A DNA stretch of 19,433 nucleotides from contig JAAYRM010000014.1 in assembly GCA_012518745.1 (NCBI GenBank), positions 1 to 19,433 of the forward strand, given 5' to 3'. The position numbers and the translations under genes were made by a program. This DNA is from Tissierellia bacterium. GTDB lineage: Bacteria > Bacillota > Clostridia > Tissierellales > Tepidimicrobiaceae. The first letter of the stretch is position 1. The number at the start of each line of letters is the position of its first letter. Below, one piece after another: positions 14,623-19,433 of this stretch. The notes under the pieces were generated by a model. It saw only the letters and a program-made list of their open reading frames with translations, was not told the origin of the DNA and ran no database searches.

Positions 14623-15192
14623 ATGGCAATCGTTTACTTATTACTTATGATATCAATCATAATATGGATTATATTCTTCTATCCTATAATCCTAGAGCTC
14701 CAATTCACGTGCATTGATGGGCTTATAGATTTCAATGTATCACCATTATTTTTGAATAGACTCTTTAAATCTAAAACCGATCACTCCGAATCTAGGACAA
14801 AATCTAAGTTTGATATTACGAAGATATTGCGGAACAAAAATAGAAAGGTTATACGATATACATGGAATAAATTCCGGTTTAGGGAGATCGTTTGGAAGAC
14901 AGAAATCGGCCTAAATGATGCAGCTTTAACAAGCATTATTTATGGTACCTTATGGGGTTTTAAGACACAGATTCTAAACATTATATTGAGGGATAAAACA
15001 ATCGATAATGTCGACCTCAATATAATGCCCATTTTCAACGGATATAAATTGAATATTGAGCTTCATTGCATATTTGAAATCAGATTGGTTTATATTATAA
15101 TTATATGGTTTTGGATATTCAAAATATATAGAGGTGGTGATAGGATTGACAGAACATCCAATAGAAGGCTTGATGAAAACTACAATGAATAG
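14623..15192 (+). CDS. DUF2953 family membrane-associated protein
   Basis: A family of unknown function that often precedes ytfJ in spore formers. An N-terminal hydrophobic helix (about residues 3-23, VYLLLMISIIIWIIFFYPII) can anchor it, a basic central region follows (IRNKNRKVIRYTWNKF-like, about 68-88), and EIGLNDAALTSIIYGTLWGFK (about 96-116) corresponds to the family signature of a G-x-x-DAALT segment before a hydrophobic stretch. A second hydrophobic segment at about 149-166 (RLVYIIIIWFWIF) is followed by a polar tail. The start ATG 14623 has no good ribosome binding site, and a TAA at 14617 rules out starts further upstream. The last 47 nt overlap ytfJ in another frame. The function is unknown; its neighbours suggest a spore or envelope role. 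Confidence 0.8.
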   Translation: MAIVYLLLMISIIIWIIFFYPIILELQFTCIDGLIDFNVSPLFLNRLFKSKTDHSESRTKSKFDITKILRNKNRKVIRYTWNKFRFREIVWKTEIGLNDAALTSIIYGTLWGFKTQILNIILRDKTIDNVDLNIMPIFNGYKLNIELHCIFEIRLVYIIIIWFWIFKIYRGGDRIDRTSNRRLDENYNE

Positions 15193-15589
15193 CCTCAAGG
15201 AGATGGTGGATGTAAATACCATAATCGGGGATCCAGTACAATCACCCGATGGCTTAGTAATCATCCCGGTATCAAAGATATCCTTCGGCTTTGCGGCAGG
15301 CGGTAGTGAATTTAATAAAGGCGATTTTGAAGATCTTCCCACATCAGATGAAAAATTGCCTTTTGGGGGAGGTAGTGGTGCAGGGGTATCGGTACAGCCC
15401 GTCGGATTTATAGTTGTAGGAAATAATCAGATCAAATTGATGACCGTGGATGAAGGCAATACGGCATTGAGCAGTTTGTTCGATTTTATGGGCAAGATTT
15501 GCGACAATATACAGAAATGCATTAAAGATGACGGAAGTATGTGCTCGGATAAATCTATGGAGGAGGAAGAGAATATATATACTGATTAA
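15146..15589 (+). CDS. ytfJ: YtfJ/GerW family sporulation protein
   Basis: YtfJ (GerW) in B. subtilis is made in the forespore and is needed for normal germination; its molecular action is unknown. The diagnostic core is present: MTEHPIEGLMKTTMNSLKEM (1-20), VDVNTIIGDPV (21-31), IIPVSKISFGFAAGGSEF (39-56), GGGSGAGVSVQPVGFIVV (74-91). The 147 residues include a Cys-containing, acidic tail (about 119-147). The start is TTG 15146: the family begins M-[ST]-EHPIEGLM, and GAGGTGG (15131-15137) is 8 nt upstream. A GTG at 15134 overlaps that site. The gene starts within the end of DUF2953, so both are probably translated from one message. Confidence 0.93.
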   Translation: MTEHPIEGLMKTTMNSLKEMVDVNTIIGDPVQSPDGLVIIPVSKISFGFAAGGSEFNKGDFEDLPTSDEKLPFGGGSGAGVSVQPVGFIVVGNNQIKLMTVDEGNTALSSLFDFMGKICDNIQKCIKDDGSMCSDKSMEEEENIYTD

Positions 15590-15594
15590 AATAC

Positions 15595-15620
15595 GAAGCA
15601 GATAAATTCTGCTTCTATTA
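15595..15620 (+). terminator. Possible weak terminator after ytfJ
   Basis: GAAGCAGA (15595-15602) pairs perfectly with TCTGCTTC (15608-15615) around TAAAT. The following TATTA is a poor T-run, so readthrough into the dacB-like gene is likely. Confidence 0.4.
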
Positions 15621-15644
15621 TGTAGTACAGGTGGAGGGGTATAG

Positions 15645-16742
15645 TTGAAAAGAAAAGTACTTATAACTACCTTGATCATCATTTTTTCTATGGCTCATTT
15701 TTCATACTGTGCAAAACCAGATATCAGCGCGCAGTCAGCTGTACTGATGCATACTCAATCTGGGAGAGTATTATTGGAATATAATCCCCATATCAGGTTA
15801 CCAATGGCTAGTACCACTAAAATAATGACAGCATTGGTTGCCTTGGAAAAGGGAAATCTGGGCGATAGGGTGCATATAGGAAGTGATTCCGTAGGAATAG
15901 AGGGTTCTAGCATATACCTATCTGAGGACGAGGTCCTATCATTGGAGGATCTTTTATATGGATTGATGTTAAGATCGGGTAATGATTCCTCGGTGGCCAT
16001 AGCTAAACATATTGGAAAGACCCAGCAAAATTTCAACACCCTTATGAACGAGAAGGCTCGCCAGATTGGTGCTAATAATACCCATTTTATGAACCCCCAC
16101 GGGCTTCATGATGATAACCATTATTCAACTGCGTATGATATGGCATTGATCACTAGAACAGCAATGAATATCGATGATTTTAAGAAGATAACCAGCACTA
16201 GATCTTGGCAGGCCACCAGGACAAAAAATAATCTATTCTACAATAAGAACAAAACCCTATGGGAATACGAGGGGGGCGATGGGGTCAAAACGGGATATAC
16301 GCAAAGAGCTGGTAGGTGTCTTGTATCAAGTGCAACTCGGTATGGCACCCAGTTGATAGCTGTTGTTTTAAATGATAGGAATTGGTTCGAAGACTCCTAT
16401 AGGTTGATGAATTACGGATTTGAAAATTTCAACAACTATGTAATAGTCGATCAGGATCAGTATATAAGAAATATCAACGTATCTAGCGGAAATAAAGATT
16501 CCACTGCCGCAATAGTGGAGCAATCCTTTCTTTATCCGCTCAGGGAGGATGAGTTGGAGGCTATTAGAATCGATATCAATTTGCCCCAAATCATCGAAGC
16601 ACCGATAAGGAAAGGTGAACCTATAGGAGAGATAACGGTTTTTTTAGATAGTAAAATTATTCATATTGGAAATATAATAGCTGTCGAAAATGTTAAGCGG
16701 TTAGGATATATAAGACGAATGATTGAAAGGATTAAAGATTAA
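15645..16742 (+). CDS. dacB: D-alanyl-D-alanine carboxypeptidase (S11 family), DacB-like
   Basis: A second secreted penicillin-binding carboxypeptidase, 365 residues. In B. subtilis the dacB product (PBP5*) works from the mother cell on cortex peptidoglycan, and its gene also lies between scpA-scpB and rluB; the symbol rests on that order. A signal peptide covers residues 1-22 (KRKVLITTLIIIFSM, ending at SYC-AK). The catalytic motifs STTK (S56, K59), SGN (111-113) and KTG (215-217) are intact. A C-terminal beta domain (about 265-345) and the basic amphipathic end RRMIERIKD may tether it. Start TTG 15645 has GGTGGAGGGG upstream. It is related to the dacF product but not a recent copy: the regions around the motifs and the C-terminal domains differ. 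The spmA and spmB genes that follow in B. subtilis are absent. Confidence 0.92.
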   Translation: MKRKVLITTLIIIFSMAHFSYCAKPDISAQSAVLMHTQSGRVLLEYNPHIRLPMASTTKIMTALVALEKGNLGDRVHIGSDSVGIEGSSIYLSEDEVLSLEDLLYGLMLRSGNDSSVAIAKHIGKTQQNFNTLMNEKARQIGANNTHFMNPHGLHDDNHYSTAYDMALITRTAMNIDDFKKITSTRSWQATRTKNNLFYNKNKTLWEYEGGDGVKTGYTQRAGRCLVSSATRYGTQLIAVVLNDRNWFEDSYRLMNYGFENFNNYVIVDQDQYIRNINVSSGNKDSTAAIVEQSFLYPLREDELEAIRIDINLPQIIEAPIRKGEPIGEITVFLDSKIIHIGNIIAVENVKRLGYIRRMIERIKD

Positions 16743-16779
16743 TGCCATAATAGTTTTAATCCAGGATATATAAATAGCT

Positions 16780-16818
16780 TTGTAATATTACCTATATATG
16801 CTAAAATATATGTAGGTA
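16780..16818 (+). promoter_or_regulatory. Sigma-A promoter with extended -10 and an overlapping dyad, before rluB
   Basis: TTGTAA (16780-16785) and TAAAAT (16802-16807) are 16 nt apart, with TG plus one base before the -10. TACCTA (16789-16794) and TAGGTA (16813-16818) form an inverted repeat spanning the -10 region, with further A/T complementarity inside. It may be an operator. Confidence 0.6.
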
Positions 16819-16832
16819 TAGGGGGATAAGCA

Positions 16833-17540
16833 ATGAGATTACAACACTATATGGCTAAATCCGGGATAGCTTCTAGAAGAAAATCTGAATCCATAATCTT
16901 GGCTGGCCGAGTAATGGTTAATAATCAGATCGTGGATAGACTTGGTGTAAAAGTAGATCCGGATAGGGATATTGTCCATGTGGATAATAGGGTAATAAAG
17001 ATGGAAAGACATAAGATCTATATAATGTTAAATAAACCAGTAGGATATGTAACCACTATGAAAAACAAACATGATCAGAAAATTGTCCTAGACTTAATAA
17101 GGGGAGTAGAAGAGCGAATTTTCCCAGTGGGACGATTGGATCAGGACACTTCCGGCTTGTTATTGCTCACCAATGATGGATACCTTGCCCATAGACTAAC
17201 CCATCCCAGATATGAAATAACCAAGGTATATGAGGCAGTTGTCAGAGGCATCCCTAATAATAGCAAGCTGATGAAATTCCGAAAGGGATTAAAAATTGAT
17301 GGTCGTGTGACGGCCAGGGCCTATGTTAAGGTTCTTAAAAGATATAAGGATTCATCGTTGTTAGAAATAGCCATTCATGAAGGTAGAAATAGGCAGGTGC
17401 GAAAGATGTGCAAATATATTGGTCACCCTGTGATAGAATTAAAGAGGATATCTATCTCCGGGTTGGCTCTAGATGATTTGCCCATTGGGAAATGGCGCTA
17501 TTTAACTAAGGATGAGGTAGGCTATCTAAGTCGACTTTAA
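16833..17540 (+). CDS. rluB: Pseudouridine synthase, RluB/RsuA family
   Basis: It converts a specific uridine in ribosomal RNA to pseudouridine; RluB targets the 23S subunit and RsuA the 16S, and sequence alone does not separate them fully. The S4 RNA-binding domain is at residues 1-50 (MRLQHYMAKSGIASRRKSES; AGRVMVNNQIV). The catalytic domain has LNKPVGYVTT and GRLDQDTSGLLLLTNDG (100-116), with catalytic Asp103, and the late motif EGRNRQVRKMC. The length of 235 is usual. ATG 16833 is preceded by GGGGGA. In B. subtilis rluB also follows the scpA-scpB-dacB-spmA-spmB genes. It probably heads a transcript with the three genes after it, from the promoter at 16780. Confidence 0.93.
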   Translation: MRLQHYMAKSGIASRRKSESIILAGRVMVNNQIVDRLGVKVDPDRDIVHVDNRVIKMERHKIYIMLNKPVGYVTTMKNKHDQKIVLDLIRGVEERIFPVGRLDQDTSGLLLLTNDGYLAHRLTHPRYEITKVYEAVVRGIPNNSKLMKFRKGLKIDGRVTARAYVKVLKRYKDSSLLEIAIHEGRNRQVRKMCKYIGHPVIELKRISISGLALDDLPIGKWRYLTKDEVGYLSRL

Positions 17541-17622
17541 CATTACAATTGTCTTTAGTGTTACGGTCTATGGTCCTATATGCTATAGCCGATTCAATAT
17601 AGAAAATATGGGGGAATCCACC

Positions 17623-18036
17623 ATGATTGAATTAAGCCAGATCAATGATGACGAATATAATGATGTAGAGCTCATCCTCGCTAGGGAAGGTATCGAGGAT
17701 GAACTATATGATGGTATAGTATATACACTGAAAGATGATGAAACCATAATAGGAGCCGGCAAGGCCTTATTAGAACCCAGTTATGCTGTTCTGGAATACA
17801 TAGTGATAGAACGGGGATCTAGAGGCATGGATTTAGGAGATGCTATATTGCGATCCCTATTATTAAAACTGAACAATCTGGGTATATACGATATATTCTA
17901 TCCACATTGCGATGCCTATCTAATTCAAAAAGGATTTAGGGATAATCACATAGAGGATATGGCCAGGTACGAGTTGCATTTAAATATTCCCAGCTTTTTC
18001 TATGGGAATTGCTGTGGTGATTGTGATGGGGTATAG
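17623..18036 (+). CDS. GNAT-like N-acetyltransferase with a Cys-rich tail
   Basis: The fold reads as a small GNAT: an N-terminal half with YTLKDDETIIGAGKALLE (about 34-51), then VLEYIVIERGSRGMDLGDAILRSLL (in parts VLEYIVIERGSR and GMDLGDAILRSLL, 56-80) with the acetyl-CoA loop, and IYDIFYPHCDAYLIQKGF near the end. The loop reads R-G-M-D-L-G, so a Gly usually seen in it is Asp (D70). The end FFYGNCCGDCDGV (125-137) has three Cys within five residues. The start is ATG 17623, because GGGGGA (17610-17615) precedes it at 7 nt and overlaps the alternative ATG at 17608. The substrate is unknown. The stop overlaps the mnmM start. A 52-nt gap on either side of the start shows no clear promoter. Confidence 0.75.
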   Translation: MIELSQINDDEYNDVELILAREGIEDELYDGIVYTLKDDETIIGAGKALLEPSYAVLEYIVIERGSRGMDLGDAILRSLLLKLNNLGIYDIFYPHCDAYLIQKGFRDNHIEDMARYELHLNIPSFFYGNCCGDCDGV

Positions 18037-18595
18037 GTATCTTAAAAATTCAGTGGCACTAACTAGAAATATAATATCTCATTTTGTTAAAGAGGGGTAT
18101 ATAGTTGCGGATTGCACTGTGGGTAATGGCCATGATACCCTTTTATTGGCAAGAATGGTGGGTAAAGGTGGAAGAGTCTATGGCTTCGATATACAGTCAG
18201 TTGCCATTGATAGGACCCAGAATAAATTAATGGAACATGGATTGGAACAAAGGGTAATATTGATTAATAGTGGCCATGAAAACATAGGAAAGCATGTTGA
18301 GGACAGGCTTCATCTAGCAATCTATAACCTAGGTTATCTACCAGGGGGGGATAAGAAAATTACCACCATCCCCGACACAACTCTAGAAAGTATTGCTCAG
18401 ACATTGACTCTACTATACAATAACGGTCTGCTATTGGTAACATGCTATACGGGACATGAGGGTGGAGAAATAGAGAGGCAAAGGGTTGAGGAATACCTAA
18501 TGTCTTTGGATCAGAAGAGATTTAATGTATTAAGATTTGATTTTATAAATCAAAGGAATAACCCACCGGTACTCTATGGGGTAGAGAAATTATAG
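18026..18595 (+). CDS. mnmM: tRNA mnm5(s2)U methyltransferase MnmM (YtqB family)
   Basis: A small class I SAM-dependent methyltransferase, long annotated as putative rRNA methylase. The B. subtilis homologue YtqB is the MnmM enzyme that methylates the aminomethyl group of the wobble uridine in tRNA. Visible motifs: DCTVGNGHDTLLLA (29-42), SAM-binding VYGFDIQ (51-57), NLGYLPGGDKKITT (101-114), VTCYTGHEGG and FINQRNNPPVL near the C-terminus. ATG 18026 is my choice, with GTGGTGA (18014-18020) before it and the family N-terminus beginning shortly after; ATG 18002 would add eight residues inside the previous gene. It overlaps the GNAT gene by 11 nt, so translation is coupled. With rluB this makes an RNA-modification transcript. 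Confidence 0.9.
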   Translation: MGYRYLKNSVALTRNIISHFVKEGYIVADCTVGNGHDTLLLARMVGKGGRVYGFDIQSVAIDRTQNKLMEHGLEQRVILINSGHENIGKHVEDRLHLAIYNLGYLPGGDKKITTIPDTTLESIAQTLTLLYNNGLLLVTCYTGHEGGEIERQRVEEYLMSLDQKRFNVLRFDFINQRNNPPVLYGVEKL

Positions 18596-18645
18596 ATATT
18601 ATACGAAATTTCTAAGGTGAATATAGAATTATAAGGATGATATGG

Positions 18646-19433
18646 ATGGGAGAATATATTGATCTGCTAAAAATTATTCAGGAACAGTTCAATGTATTGA
18701 GCAAGGGACATAAATTAATAGCGCAATTTATCATGGAGGATTATGATAAGGCTGCCTTCATGACAGCTGCCGCTTTGGGCAGGTCCGTAGGGGTTAGTGA
18801 ATCTACCGTAGTTCGATTTGCCGATGCCTTAGGTTTCGATGGATATAGAGAATTGCAAAAACAATTGCAAGAAGTTGTGAAAAACAAACTAACCACAGTA
18901 CAGAGAATATCATTAAGCAGGGACTTTACTGATTATAAAAATGTATTAAAACAGGTAATTAAAAGGGATATAGATAATATTGAAAAGACTATAGATGATA
19001 TAGATTATGATGCATTTCAAAAAGCCGTAAAGATGATCTTAGAGGCTGATAATATATATATACTAGGTCTTCGTAGTTCATCCTTTCTAGCAGGTTATTT
19101 GGGGTTCTATTTAAAATTTCTATTAGATAATGTAAAAATTATCAAATCCGGCCCAAATGATATATTCGAACAGCTGCTGAAGGCCACCGATAGAGATGTG
19201 ATCATAGGAATAAGCTATCCTAGGTATTCAAATCGTACCTTGGAGGCCTTCGATTATGGCCGTGGCAAGGGGTGTAGAATTATAGGTATTACCGATAGCC
19301 TAGTATCTCCCACCGCAAAATATGCGGATGTTATGCTTATTGCCAATAGCAGCATGCTATCCTTTGTTGATTCCTTAGTTGCACCTATGAGCTTAATAAA
19401 TGCCTTAATAGTTGCAATCGGAATGAAAAAAGA
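18646..19433 (+). CDS. RpiR/MurR-type transcriptional regulator, 3'-truncated by the window
   Basis: The frame is open from ATG 18646 to the window end, 262 codons. The N-terminal helix-turn-helix is at about residues 15-75 (LSKGHKLIAQFI; LGRSVGVSESTVVRFADALGF). The C-terminal SIS domain starts near 120 and shows ADNIYILGLRSSSFLA (134-149), IGISYPRYSNRTLEAF, IIGITDSLVSPTAKYADVML. Such proteins sense a phosphosugar through SIS and regulate sugar or amino-sugar genes, often near their own. AAGGATGA (18633-18640) precedes the start. It is 50 nt after mnmM, with no visible promoter or terminator in the gap. The ligand and targets would be in genes beyond the window. Confidence 0.92.
   Translation, partial: MGEYIDLLKIIQEQFNVLSKGHKLIAQFIMEDYDKAAFMTAAALGRSVGVSESTVVRFADALGFDGYRELQKQLQEVVKNKLTTVQRISLSRDFTDYKNVLKQVIKRDIDNIEKTIDDIDYDAFQKAVKMILEADNIYILGLRSSSFLAGYLGFYLKFLLDNVKIIKSGPNDIFEQLLKATDRDVIIGISYPRYSNRTLEAFDYGRGKGCRIIGITDSLVSPTAKYADVMLIANSSMLSFVDSLVAPMSLINALIVAIGMKK

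Noticed and set aside
15645..15716. Lipobox in the dacB-like signal peptide (FSYC)
   Set aside because: The residues before Cys do not fit the lipobox, and the C-terminal amphipathic segment already explains membrane contact.
17541..17607. Terminator or promoter between rluB and the GNAT gene
   Set aside because: TAACATTA and TAGTGTTA can pair weakly, but no T-run follows and no convincing -35/-10 pair is present.
1..19433. CRISPR arrays, tRNA or rRNA genes, insertion sequences, prophage or attachment sites
   Set aside because: None is visible by eye: no spaced repeats, transposase, integrase (other than the xerD-like gene in its usual neighbourhood) or cloverleaf-like segments.

Overview
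The window is a gene-dense, AT-rich chromosomal stretch with nearly every gene on the plus strand. It comes from an endospore-forming Bacillota, most likely a Clostridia-type organism. The reasons are the adjacent spoIVB and spo0A genes, spoIIM, dacF, a ytfJ/gerW homologue and a dacB-like gene, purine-rich ribosome binding sites, heavy use of ATA and AGG/AGA codons, and frequent TTG starts. I see no mobile elements, RNA genes, CRISPR arrays or phage genes.

Layout. 1-2043: the 3' part of spoIVB (sigma-K checkpoint protease), a terminator, then spo0A. Just upstream of spo0A a sigma-H-like promoter overlaps an exact 0A box. 2071-7338: a run of closely spaced genes, steA, steB, a family 2 glycosyltransferase, an MraY/WecA-like sugar-phosphate transferase, DUF3866 (apparently starting at CTG) and an ADP-ribose pyrophosphatase. 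7339-11140: spoIIM, a XerD-like recombinase with three altered catalytic positions, purine nucleoside phosphorylase and pyrimidine nucleoside phosphorylase. 11175-12425: dacF behind a good sigma-F-type promoter. 12456-14494: a sigma-A promoter with unusual dyads, an M50 protease, scpA and scpB, closed by a strong terminator. 14495-16742: DUF2953, ytfJ and a second D-Ala-D-Ala carboxypeptidase. 16780-19433: a pseudouridine synthase, a GNAT protein, the tRNA methyltransferase MnmM and the start of an RpiR-type regulator that runs off the window.

How the genes fit together. Several sporulation and envelope loci that lie apart in Bacillus subtilis are contiguous here: nudF-spoIIM-xerD-punA-pdp-dacF and scpA-scpB-dacB-rluB. 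The usual partners fur, drm/deoB, spoIIAA-AB-sigF and spmAB are missing at the expected places. Spo0A, SpoIVB, SpoIIM, DacF, YtfJ and the dacB-like enzyme cover entry into sporulation, engulfment, cortex modification and sigma-K activation. The steA-steB-glycosyltransferase-MraY-like block looks like an envelope or division module with its own lipid-linked glycan step. It is the most interesting poorly understood unit in the window.

Limits: family assignments rest on motifs recognised by eye and on recalled family features. Promoters and hairpins were found by inspection, without folding energies or statistics.
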